From contig CAVZTX010000019.1 of the NCBI GenBank assembly GCA_963778375.1, forward strand, positions 118,008 through 182,007: a DNA stretch of 64,000 bases. The letters are read 5' to 3'. This DNA is from CAVZTX01 sp963778375 (GTDB lineage: Bacteria; Chloroflexota; Ktedonobacteria; Ktedonobacterales; Ktedonobacteraceae). Below are positions 36,559 to 45,074 of the stretch, piece after piece. The position numbers were made by a program, and so were the translations under genes. The notes beneath the pieces are model-generated. The model ran no database searches. It was not told the origin of the DNA and saw only the letters and a list, made by a program, of their open reading frames with translations. Every line of letters begins with the position of its first letter. Position 1 is the stretch's first letter.

Positions 36559-37437
36559 CTATTCTTTCTTCGACGACTTGTTTCCCCAGGCGGTACGAAT
36601 TCGCCATTTTACCACAAAATCAGGCTGTTGCATCTCTTTGAGCGACTCCTGGTAAAGCTCCTCATAATTTTCAGGGACACGTGTCCATTTGCGCAAGAAA
36701 GGTACTGCCGTCCGGAATAAATGCCTCATATCCTCAAAAAAGATTTGTCCTTCAGGAGTACCCCCTCGATATTCCAACATGTAATCACGCGTCTGCACAT
36801 TCTGGAATCCATACTGCTGTAGCAGCCGCTCTAGTTCGCTTGCTGGCCCATTTTTACCTGAAGCAAAGACATGTCCCGCCAGATAAAATGTTTCAAGCAG
36901 CAGGTCACTGATTCTCTTAAAGGCCGGACTGCTCACCTCGTTGTTATCGCTTTCGGTAATGCGGATCACTCCACCTGGTCGAATCAAGCGTTGATACTCT
37001 TGTAGGAGTTTGGGCCAATCCCAGGTACGCAGGTAGGATCCTCCAAAGCGCTGATTGACAAGGTAGAAATAATCGGTGGGAAATTCGAGCATGCGTAAAG
37101 CGTCCATCGTGCGAAATTGCACCCGGTCACTCACGCCTTGAGCCTCAGCCTCGGCTTGTGCCTGCTCGATCATCCGACTACTCACGTCTACTCCCACCAG
37201 CATTGACATGCTCGGATAGGTCTTTGCTGCTTCGATGAGCCAGTCTCCAGTTCCGCAGCCGACATCAAGTACACGTTGAAAAATCGTCGGGTCCTCCTGC
37301 TCCGGTAGCACACTGCCCATGCTTGCCGTAATCAATTGATCCTGGACCCGCAGGCGGGTAAATTCTTCTTGATTAGATTGATCCTGTACAAAATATGTAC
37401 TGGGATGCTCTCGCCGCGGGTTCATCGGGGTAGACAT
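36559..37437 (-). CDS. Class I SAM-dependent methyltransferase
   Basis: The SAM-binding Rossmann motifs are clear: VLDVGCGTGDWLIEAA near residue 85, LVGVDVSSRMIEQA, and RFRTMDALRML-like RVQFRTMDALR. Length is 292 residues from ATG 37437, chosen because GGAAGGAA lies nine bases upstream; a longer frame reaches 37728 but overlaps the regulator gene and has no conserved content. The acceptor is unknown. It lies 47 bp behind the SorC-type regulator and is probably controlled by it. Confidence 0.88.
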   Translation of the reverse strand: MSTPMNPRREHPSTYFVQDQSNQEEFTRLRVQDQLITASMGSVLPEQEDPTIFQRVLDVGCGTGDWLIEAAKTYPSMSMLVGVDVSSRMIEQAQAEAEAQGVSDRVQFRTMDALRMLEFPTDYFYLVNQRFGGSYLRTWDWPKLLQEYQRLIRPGGVIRITESDNNEVSSPAFKRISDLLLETFYLAGHVFASGKNGPASELERLLQQYGFQNVQTRDYMLEYRGGTPEGQIFFEDMRHLFRTAVPFLRKWTRVPENYEELYQESLKEMQQPDFVVKWRIRTAWGNKSSKKE

Positions 37438-37484
37438 AATATAGAGTTCCTTCCCTTTGTATCCCTGGACCCATCGGTCCCGGG

Positions 37485-38525
37485 TCAGGCGTTCATTAGT
37501 AAGAGTTGTGCGGTAACATGATCGGTCACCAGAATATTTGCCAGCCCTGCTCTGAGCACGGCTCGAATCGCGGGAACATAGGATGGACTGCCTCCTGCGA
37601 CAAGGATCACCCGCGAGTTCCTCTGCCGGATTTTCTCCTTGAGTCGTGGAATCTCTAAACCAGAAAGAAAGTAGGGCTGTGGGGTAAGCATTTCGTTGAT
37701 ACATTTCCCATTTGCATCGAAGATCCAATGGTTAATATCTGCCATTGGTAAGCGCTCCTCTATCGCATCTCGTTGCTGCGACGAGAGCAATCCTTGCTCC
37801 ACGAATTCTTTATACGTATGCGGCGTCCATAAACCCGTCACGGTGACGTTTGCTTGCTCCATCATCTCATATGCTTCTCTGACAATTGGCAGTTGACGAG
37901 TGTTGTGCAGTTGCTCCTCATTAGAGAGGAAGGCCGGACACGGGAACCACTGGTGATGTGCTCCGTATGCTTCAGCAAGATCATGCGCTATCATATTTGC
38001 ATCCCCAAAGGTCGTATGTTCTTTTACGAACCCGATAGTCGCCACAACCCGCATGTGTGGAAGAAGCTTAGTTGGTTTCAGGTAACGTACTACGTTGCGC
38101 ATGAACTTTTTTCCACCAGAAACCGCCAGTATATCTGAATCCCCTAGCAATTGATCGAGATACTCAGCCGCTGCACTCGCAATTTGGATCACCACCTCAT
38201 CCAAAACTTCCTCGGAAGGTATCGCGTCTAAGCTCTGTCCCGACACCAGGATCAAATCTTCCAGACCAAGCTCCATGCGTACTTCACGAGAAAGATTACG
38301 AAGATAACCTGTACGCAAGTCGGGCACGATAGAAATACGTACAATCCCTCGTTCTCGTGCCTTCTGAAGGGCCTTGCTCACCGTTTGCCGAGAGCAAAAC
38401 TCCATGCTTGCAATAGCTTCCTGCGAATTACCATCTTCATAGTACAGGTACGCGATTTTGCGCAGAAATCGTTCATCGCCCAGCAGCCTCGCTTCGCTGA
38501 CGTTCCCTTGCATTATTTCTGCCAT
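37485..38525 (-). CDS. SorC/DeoR-type sugar-binding transcriptional regulator
   Basis: The 346-residue protein has an N-terminal helix-turn-helix (YYEDGNSQEAIASMEFCSRQTVSKALQKA, given here by its ends YYEDGN and VSKALQKA, residues 27-55) and a large C-terminal effector domain with the sugar-phosphate isomerase-like fold (ILAVSGGKKFMRNVV; RVILVAGGSPSYVPAIRAVL). SorC proteins respond to phosphorylated sugars. The next gene is a methyltransferase, and a divergent radical-SAM and histidine kinase pair starts 490 bp away. An inverted repeat in the gap may be its operator. Confidence 0.86.
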   Translation of the reverse strand: MAEIMQGNVSEARLLGDERFLRKIAYLYYEDGNSQEAIASMEFCSRQTVSKALQKARERGIVRISIVPDLRTGYLRNLSREVRMELGLEDLILVSGQSLDAIPSEEVLDEVVIQIASAAAEYLDQLLGDSDILAVSGGKKFMRNVVRYLKPTKLLPHMRVVATIGFVKEHTTFGDANMIAHDLAEAYGAHHQWFPCPAFLSNEEQLHNTRQLPIVREAYEMMEQANVTVTGLWTPHTYKEFVEQGLLSSQQRDAIEERLPMADINHWIFDANGKCINEMLTPQPYFLSGLEIPRLKEKIRQRNSRVILVAGGSPSYVPAIRAVLRAGLANILVTDHVTAQLLLMNA

Positions 38526-39016
38526 GTGGCTCTTTCTCCTTACTCCACGGACCTTTCATACTCTCGCCCGTTCCAGCCCTTTCTCCTCCTGATCTACAGC
38601 ATACCTTATCTAAGCGCAAAGTGCAAGACGCTCAGCTAATGCGCATTTTGCTCATTAAGCGAAAGTTTTGTTTAAAGTGCTGCCTCATCATTCATATGCT
38701 CCTCTATGTTATCGATGCCCTTATTCTGATACAGGCGTCAATCAACTCTCGTTTTGTGAACGATATGTTGTCTAATAGGCAGGTATGTACATACTGACCA
38801 AAAATGAGCATATTGATTATACTATCTGAATTTTTGATATACCTGTACATCTCCTCGAGAATTAGCGGAATCGGAGAAAATGCGCCAATTTTTACAAAAA
38901 GGCACGGATGTCTTGCATCTTTCTTCTGTGACCATTTATACTTCGTACAGAGCGTAAGAGCGGAGAGCTTCTTCGTCTGCCCCTCTGATGATATTCGTTC
39001 TGGGAAGGAACTTTTC
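38526..39016. other. Divergent intergenic region with a SorC-type operator candidate
   Basis: GCTAATGCGCA (38635-38645) and TGCTCATTAAGC (38649-38660) form an imperfect inverted repeat 110 bp before the regulator start. This is a candidate site for the SorC protein. The rest of the 491-bp gap is AT-rich with several possible -10 elements and no convincing ORF. Confidence 0.4.
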
Positions 39017-39844
39017 ATGCGTAAACCCATCCTATTCAAAGTGGAAAAGCGACGGGTCCTTGTTCCTGTCGGGGTGCCCTGTCCCTTTGGATGTCGTTAC
39101 TGCTATACCCGAGGGGGCGAGGTCGGATTAGCGCGTATAGACACGACAGAAATTCTTATGCGCTTCCAGGAATTTATTGCTACCAGCGCGCCTCTTTTTG
39201 ACACCATTCAATTCGGGTATGATGGTGATCCCTTCGCATTTCCTGAACGTGGGGTTGCCATGTTGAGGCATTTAGCAGTGACGGGTAAGGACCTAAACTT
39301 TAGTACCAAAGCATCACTCACAGATACAACTCTCAATGCCTTGAGCCAGATACACAACCACATGGAGGATATGGGAACAACCTTGAGTGCACTGGTATCC
39401 CTCAGTTGCTGGGATTCTGCCTCCTCGGTGGAACCTCATACCCCTTTACCCTCCGAACGTATATCTACAGTGGCCCACCTGAAACAGCGAGATATTCCAG
39501 TGTTCATCGCAGTGCGACCGGTGCTGCCACATATTCTTGATAAGGAATATCTGCGAATCGCCATTGAAGGAGTCCGAGCAGGATGTGATGGATTTGTTCT
39601 GGGACCACTCTACGCTGACGACCGAGGGCAATTCGTGCGCTGGATTCCTCCAGAGGCTCTGGCAACCGTACCTCATAGTCGAGGAACTGTTTCCTGGTCT
39701 GCCCATTCACCCGTGTGGACCCGCTACGAAGATGAAGTCCGCCTGCAACGCCTTATAAGAATGATCGAGGAACAAGGAGGAAAAGTCTTTCTCTCCTCAG
39801 CAGACGCGATGGCATCGGTTAGCCGGGAGAGGCAGGCTGCCTGA
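39017..39844 (+). CDS. Radical SAM protein, spore-photoproduct-lyase-like
   Basis: The cluster-binding motif is CPFGCRYCY (Cys-x3-Cys-x2-Cys) near residue 27, followed by TIQFGYDGDPFAFPE and NFSTKAS, which fit the radical SAM half-barrel. The product is 275 residues from ATG 39017, preceded by GGAAGGAA. It resembles the Rv2578c/spore photoproduct lyase-like group in layout, but lacks enough known motifs for assignment. Its stop overlaps the histidine kinase start (ATGA), a rare pairing that suggests a joint role. Confidence 0.8.
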   Translation: MRKPILFKVEKRRVLVPVGVPCPFGCRYCYTRGGEVGLARIDTTEILMRFQEFIATSAPLFDTIQFGYDGDPFAFPERGVAMLRHLAVTGKDLNFSTKASLTDTTLNALSQIHNHMEDMGTTLSALVSLSCWDSASSVEPHTPLPSERISTVAHLKQRDIPVFIAVRPVLPHILDKEYLRIAIEGVRAGCDGFVLGPLYADDRGQFVRWIPPEALATVPHSRGTVSWSAHSPVWTRYEDEVRLQRLIRMIEEQGGKVFLSSADAMASVSRERQAA

Positions 39845-40971
39845 TGAAGATGGAGCTAAAGAGCAGACCGCCCCTAATACCGTGGCATCATCGCAAGGCG
39901 ATATTAGCGGGGACAGGTGGATTGCATAGCTGGTTGACCGCGAGATGGAACCGCCTTGCCAACTGGCTCTTTAGCTGGCATGGTCTGCTATTGTGCATTG
40001 CAGTCATCACACTATTGCTGGGAGCGGAATACGGTCTCGCCTTTAGCAACGCGTTCCGGTCCTCCTGGTTGCTTCCTCTAATAGCCGCAGCGCTCTCTAT
40101 GCTGGCAGTGACAGTAATGGTGGGGGGCTTGCTCTGGTTGACCAAGACGCTTGTTAGTGCTCAACATCAGGTTACGCAACTCCAGCAGGACTACGAGCAA
40201 GAGCGTGAACTGAATCAGGCACAAAATCAAGTGTTGCATACCCTCAATCATGAAATGCGTATCCCGCTTACCCAGGTCCAGGGATACCTCGAACTTTTAG
40301 AAACCTGTGAGACCCAGCTCGATCCTGCAACACGTGCGCACTTCATCGCTCAAGCAAACAGCGGCTGCGAAGAGCTGCTTAGCTTACTTACAACAGTAAT
40401 GGCGACAGGCACAAACAAGAGCGAGCCGCTACAAATGCAGGTATTTTCCCTGCACCACGAAGTCCAAACAGTGGTTGCGCACCTTGATCCACGTATACTT
40501 GAGGATCATCGCCTGCAACTCGACATTCCTGCATCTTTGCTTGTGTGGGCAGATCCACGCCTGCTCCGTCAGATTATGCGCAATCTACTGACCAACGCCC
40601 TTAAATACTCGCCTCCCCACAAATATATCACAGTCAGTGCCTCTCTCCTAGCAGGAACAGAGGAGCAGGACACCGGGGCTGGCAAGATCTGCATCCGTGT
40701 CAGTGATGAAGGACTCGGCATTCCCCTTGAACAGCAATCTTTGCTGTTTCAACGATTTGTCCGTCTCCCTAACGCGCTGGCAAGTGGACAACCGGGAACC
40801 GGCCTTGGACTCGCAATCTGCAAGCAGTTAGTTGAAACCATGGGAGGATGCATTTGGTTGGAAAGCCCCACTCACATGGGGAAAGGCTGTTGTTTCTCCT
40901 TCACCTTGACTAGCGGAGCAGCATTGGTCATATCTCCCCACAAAATATTTGTAGGGGTGGAGGTGGAGTAG
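39844..40971 (+). CDS. Membrane sensor histidine kinase
   Basis: The 375-residue kinase has two N-terminal membrane helices (about residues 45-68 and 78-104) with almost no external loop, a coiled coil, and a HisKA domain with His136 in LNHEMRIPLTQVQGYLE. The ATPase domain shows the N box (RNLLTNALKYSPP), DEGLGIP and GTGLGLAICKQLV. No response regulator gene is adjacent; the nearest is after the next kinase gene. It is coupled by ATGA to the radical SAM gene. Confidence 0.9.
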   Translation: MKMELKSRPPLIPWHHRKAILAGTGGLHSWLTARWNRLANWLFSWHGLLLCIAVITLLLGAEYGLAFSNAFRSSWLLPLIAAALSMLAVTVMVGGLLWLTKTLVSAQHQVTQLQQDYEQERELNQAQNQVLHTLNHEMRIPLTQVQGYLELLETCETQLDPATRAHFIAQANSGCEELLSLLTTVMATGTNKSEPLQMQVFSLHHEVQTVVAHLDPRILEDHRLQLDIPASLLVWADPRLLRQIMRNLLTNALKYSPPHKYITVSASLLAGTEEQDTGAGKICIRVSDEGLGIPLEQQSLLFQRFVRLPNALASGQPGTGLGLAICKQLVETMGGCIWLESPTHMGKGCCFSFTLTSGAALVISPHKIFVGVEVE

Positions 40972-41031
40972 GGCGGAGTGAGGGGCCTTGTGCCTCTGCA
41001 GGCGCGTGTTCTGAGTAAATCTCAGCATTAG

Positions 41032-41175
41032 TTGACGATCAGCTATCCAGATGTGCTATACTCTACGAGTACCTTTAGGCTATCATGTGCCAACCCTTCG
41101 TGATAGCATCATGCCATACATTATGCTACAACGTAGCATTGTGCGTGGTTGTGTTTATTTTAATTGTGCTATACT
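41032..41175 (+). promoter_or_regulatory. Two promoter-like sites with palindromes before the GAF kinase gene
   Basis: Both candidate -10 regions share TGTGCTATACT: 41057-41062 (with TTGACG at 41032, spacer 19) and 41170-41175 (with TTGTGT at 41149, spacer 15). Between them lie a hairpin GCTATCA/TGATAGC (41079-41085 with 41101-41107) and a perfect palindrome ATGCTAC-AAC-GTAGCAT (41123-41139). The set looks like tandem promoters with an operator, probably for the kinase/regulator pair downstream. Confidence 0.45.
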
Positions 41176-41268
41176 GTATACCGCTTGGCTAAGTTAGCAT
41201 TCCAATCTTATTGGAAAAGCCAACGGAAAACCATATTTATTCGGTTACCAGAAGAGTTGGGAGTATTA

Positions 41269-44052
41269 ATGGAGGCGAAAACACAAGCGCCCACATTAGA
41301 AGAATCCACTATCGTCGAACGTGTTGCGCGTATCGTCTCCAGCATACGTGGAACAAAAGCTGACTACACCTACCTTGCTGCCGAATTAGAACCAGCCATC
41401 CCCTTTGACGTCTTCGGCATTGTACTCCTGCGTCATGACCGCCAGGCACTCCGTGTCACCGTGTGTAGACGTGAAGGTTCCCGCTGGATTGCACAATATC
41501 ATCAACACCCATTGCAAGATTCAAAAGTCGAGCAAATACTGCAACAACCCACCATGAGCGTCCAGAACTACCCCGATGGACTAAATGGCCCACCCGCACA
41601 GAGCGGTGACGCCCTCAGTACCTTCCCGCAACTGCGTGCCACCCTCATTGCTCCTCTGGTTGTTGAAGAGCAAGTACTTGGAACACTTGAACTTGGCAGC
41701 ACTATCCTCAATGCCTATACAGATGAAACACTCCAGCGCCTTATCGGAGCGGTTGCTCGCGTGTTAGCAGCAGCCATTGAGAGTGCTCAGTTCGGTGGCA
41801 ATGTAGAGATACAGGATCGACAGCGCCAGGCCCTCAAAAACGTCTCAAGTGCCTTGACCTCCGAAATGGACCTCTCAATGATCCTCAACCGCATCGTCGT
41901 TGGCATTGCACGGTCCCTGCACGTCGCCTCTGCCATCATCACATTGGACCAGCGGCAACATAAGCTACACCTGGCAGCACAATCTGGACTCGATCCCGAC
42001 CTTTTAAATAGAATTGTCGAGCACGAGCTGGTGTTCAGTGAGCAATCTATTCTCGGTTCAACCTTGCGTTATCGTCAGCCCCGGGTCTCACATGATATTG
42101 GCACAGACGAACGCTTCCCTGCAAGCCATCTCTTGGCCTCAGAACTTGCCATACGCTCAATTTTCAGTTACCCCCTCGTTACAGGCGAGCAAATCTATGG
42201 TGCACTACTCCTCTGTTCACCCGAACCCGGTGGCTTCACCCCTCTCAAAGCAGATATTCTTTCGCTCTTCGCCAGTCAGGCTACCATCGCCATTCATAAT
42301 GGCATGCTACTTAAATCAACACGCCAGCGCAGGCGCTTTCAAGAAGCAATCGAACAGTTAGAGCAAGCGCATGCCGGAGAATCTCTCACAAATGTTCGGG
42401 CAGATGAGCAGGCCCTTCTTGAGCGTATCCGTCAAGAATCAATTCGTATCTTTGGCGTCAGTTTTGGCACCCTCTTACGTTTTCTCAGCGATCACTTGCT
42501 TACACGTAACGAGCGTGATCTCCAGAATATCTTGCAGATCTCTAATAATGATGTAGGGGAGCGATTGATCGCGCCCTCACTGCTCATACAGACAGCCGAG
42601 GCGGCATTGACGCAAGCAGGTGTATTAGGCAACATAGGTGCGGCTCTTGCCAATATTACCTCTGAAAACCAGGGACAACATCAGGAACAGCACGCCTTGA
42701 ATCTCCAATTATATGAACGACTGACGCGAGATACATCGGACGGTTGGTTTATCATTGATCCGCAAGGATACTGTATCTATGCTAACCCTGCTGCCGAAGC
42801 TTTCTGTGGCATACGCATGACCCAGATCGGCGTAGCCAGTCATGGGAGCTACCCGGAGAAAACCAGAACGGCACATTTCGTTTACTCACGCTCTGCCTCA
42901 CTAGAGATGCAGGATGCCAGGATGGATGCAGGAAATGAGCATACCAGCCACCTCTTCGCCCCAAACTTAACGCTGAATGACATGTTTTCGGGGCTTTTAT
43001 TACGCGCACGTAGTATCGATGAATTACGCCTGTATCTGCATGACTTCACACTCTCGCAGCCTGCTAACCTTTCCAACCACACAATCGCTAATGGAGCTGA
43101 AGAGGATTCTTGGTCAGGTTTACCAGGCTCTGAACTCCCAGGATCCGCTAACCCTCCTAGTACGCTGAGCGTACTTCGCTGTGTATTTGCAGCCGAACCA
43201 CTCATTCATCCAGCTTCGCCATTGCTAGACGAACCAACCATGCCTCTGGAAAATTCTCCTTCCGATCGTCATTACCAGTTCACACGCTATCCACTTTTTG
43301 ATCAGCATGGACAACTGGTAGCCAACGCCCTCCAGGTACACGATATTACCGAGCAAGTGCGCGACGAAAAAAATAAATCTGTGCTCCTTTCATCTATCTC
43401 GCACGACTTGCGTACTCCGCTCACCACCATTAAAGCTGCTGTCACCGGACTTTTACAGCCCGATATCGATTGGGATGAACAGACCCGTCGCGAAATACTT
43501 CAAGAGATTGATGCCGAAGCCGATCATCTGACTGGCCTTGTCAACGCCGTTGTAGAAATGTCGCGTATAGAAATGGGAGCCTTGGTACTGGATAAAGAAT
43601 GGTGTGATATCGTTGAAATCGTCCATAGCGCACTCACCCGTTTTGAGCGAGCACATACTGTAAAGCATACGTTCTCCATGCGTGTACAGCCGCAACTCCC
43701 GCTCGTTTCAGCGGATTTTGTCCAGTTGGAACGTGTCTTTTCTCATCTGATTGAAAACGCGGTCCATCATAGTCCAAACAATACAGAAATACGTATCAGC
43801 CTTGATGTTATTCATTCTGCAACTTATCTCCCCGGGTTGCTCCGTGCACAGGTCATAGATCATGGTAGTGGTGTGCCGGAAAGCGAACATGAGCGCATCT
43901 TTCAAACATTTTACACCCTGGATTCGCAGGGCAGTGGACTTGGCTTAGCCATCTGCCGTGGCATCATCGGTGCTCATGGCGGGCGTATCTGGGTCGAGTC
44001 GCCACCGGAGGGAGGATCATGCTTTGTCTTTGTACTGCCTATTCACCCGTAA
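41269..44052 (+). CDS. GAF/PAS-domain hybrid-input histidine kinase, KdpD-like output
   Basis: The 927-residue cytosolic kinase (ATG 41269 after GGGAG) has two GAF domains (about residues 20-180 and 185-350), a helical part, a PAS domain (DGWFIIDPQGYCIYANPAAE, about 490), then HisKA with His712 in SSISHDLRTPLTTIKAA and an ATPase domain with DHGSGVPE and GSGLGLAICRGII. No membrane helix is seen. Kinase core residues resemble the KdpD group, but the KdpD N-terminal domain and kdp genes are absent. The OmpR-type regulator 85 bp downstream is the likely partner. Confidence 0.9.
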   Translation: MEAKTQAPTLEESTIVERVARIVSSIRGTKADYTYLAAELEPAIPFDVFGIVLLRHDRQALRVTVCRREGSRWIAQYHQHPLQDSKVEQILQQPTMSVQNYPDGLNGPPAQSGDALSTFPQLRATLIAPLVVEEQVLGTLELGSTILNAYTDETLQRLIGAVARVLAAAIESAQFGGNVEIQDRQRQALKNVSSALTSEMDLSMILNRIVVGIARSLHVASAIITLDQRQHKLHLAAQSGLDPDLLNRIVEHELVFSEQSILGSTLRYRQPRVSHDIGTDERFPASHLLASELAIRSIFSYPLVTGEQIYGALLLCSPEPGGFTPLKADILSLFASQATIAIHNGMLLKSTRQRRRFQEAIEQLEQAHAGESLTNVRADEQALLERIRQESIRIFGVSFGTLLRFLSDHLLTRNERDLQNILQISNNDVGERLIAPSLLIQTAEAALTQAGVLGNIGAALANITSENQGQHQEQHALNLQLYERLTRDTSDGWFIIDPQGYCIYANPAAEAFCGIRMTQIGVASHGSYPEKTRTAHFVYSRSASLEMQDARMDAGNEHTSHLFAPNLTLNDMFSGLLLRARSIDELRLYLHDFTLSQPANLSNHTIANGAEEDSWSGLPGSELPGSANPPSTLSVLRCVFAAEPLIHPASPLLDEPTMPLENSPSDRHYQFTRYPLFDQHGQLVANALQVHDITEQVRDEKNKSVLLSSISHDLRTPLTTIKAAVTGLLQPDIDWDEQTRREILQEIDAEADHLTGLVNAVVEMSRIEMGALVLDKEWCDIVEIVHSALTRFERAHTVKHTFSMRVQPQLPLVSADFVQLERVFSHLIENAVHHSPNNTEIRISLDVIHSATYLPGLLRAQVIDHGSGVPESEHERIFQTFYTLDSQGSGLGLAICRGIIGAHGGRIWVESPPEGGSCFVFVLPIHP

Positions 44053-44137
44053 TCGAGAAAAGCAGGTGATGAATGAAAGGTATGCGTTCCTGACGTATCT
44101 GCAATTAGCCTGCTGCTCAAACGCATGAGGGAACCGT

Positions 44138-44908
44138 ATGAAAGTCAAATGCATATTGGTCGTGGATGACGAGCCACCAATTCAACGCATCTTGCGTCGT
44201 AACCTGATTGTCAATGGCTATGACGTACTGGTAGCCGAGGATGGGCAACAGGCGCTCAAAATCATTCAGACGCATGAGCCAGACCTGATTCTGCTTGACC
44301 TGTGTTTGCCCGGTGAAATAGATGGCATTGGCGTATGTCGGCGTGTTCGTCAATGGGCGCAGACACCGATTATCGTCTTATCAGCCAGAAACGAGGAGAA
44401 ACAAAAAGTACAGGCGCTTGACCTTGGCGCAGATGATTATCTAACCAAACCTTTCAGTACAGAAGAATTACTGGCGAGAATACGCGTCTGTTTAAGACGT
44501 GCACAAGCACTTTCTGCATACAACTCGAAAGAGCAGAGCGCTTTAAGTGCAGCCGATACAGAAAGTGAGCAGCAACCGGAGATTTTGCGCAGTGATGACG
44601 GTTATTTAAGTATGAATATCGCTCGGCGGCTGGTACGCGCTGGCAACACAGAGGTCAAATTGACACCTACCGAGTTCGCATTATTGCGCCAATTAATGAT
44701 GTACGCCGACAAAGTTCTCACCCATCGCTCACTACTACGAGCTGTCTGGGGACCTGAATATGGCGAGGAAGCTGACTATCTGCGGGTCTACATTCGACAA
44801 CTGCGACTCAAAGTCGAAGAGCAACCATCTCAACCCCGTTATATCTTAACCGAACCCGGAGTTGGATACGTCTTTCGCTCCCAACCAGTTGCCGATGAGA
44901 TTATTTAA
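44138..44908 (+). CDS. OmpR/KdpE-type response regulator
   Basis: The 256-residue regulator has a receiver domain with acidic pocket Asp10/Asp11, phosphorylation site Asp54 (LLDLCLPGE), and Lys in TKPF, then a linker and a winged-helix output (LTPTEFALLRQLMMYADKVL, GPEYGEEADYLRVYIRQLR). It is expected to bind direct repeats spaced by one helical turn; such repeats occur at 5005-5053 and 15032-15059 in this window, but a link is untested. Confidence 0.93.
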   Translation: MKVKCILVVDDEPPIQRILRRNLIVNGYDVLVAEDGQQALKIIQTHEPDLILLDLCLPGEIDGIGVCRRVRQWAQTPIIVLSARNEEKQKVQALDLGADDYLTKPFSTEELLARIRVCLRRAQALSAYNSKEQSALSAADTESEQQPEILRSDDGYLSMNIARRLVRAGNTEVKLTPTEFALLRQLMMYADKVLTHRSLLRAVWGPEYGEEADYLRVYIRQLRLKVEEQPSQPRYILTEPGVGYVFRSQPVADEII

Positions 44909-44962
44909 CGCGATTTTAATAACTTGAGCATATTTTTTATGTTTGTCTAACTTGTCTTGTTG

Positions 44963-45019
44963 TATACTACAGACCTGTGCCCGCTTTTGTGACGGGAATG
45001 CAAGGAGCTTGCTCCTTGC
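44963..45019 (+). promoter_or_regulatory. -10 element and hairpin leader of the chemosensory operon
   Basis: TATACT (44963-44968) is a good -10; no clear -35 is seen at normal distance. A perfect nine-base stem with a TT loop (45000-45008 with 45011-45019) follows in the leader, preceded by a smaller CCCG/CGGG hairpin. No known riboswitch class is matched by eye. Confidence 0.35.
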
Positions 45020-45074
45020 CAGGGCGTGGGAAAAAGGAAAGCTCTCGACAGACCGAAAAGGAATTAGAGCAACT

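Noticed and set aside
41269..44908. Kinase/regulator pair considered as KdpDE
   Set aside because: The kinase lacks the KdpD N-terminal domain and membrane helices, and no kdpFABC genes are near.
44963..45060. Leader considered as a cyclic-di-GMP or guanidine riboswitch
   Set aside because: The conserved loops of these classes were not found by eye.
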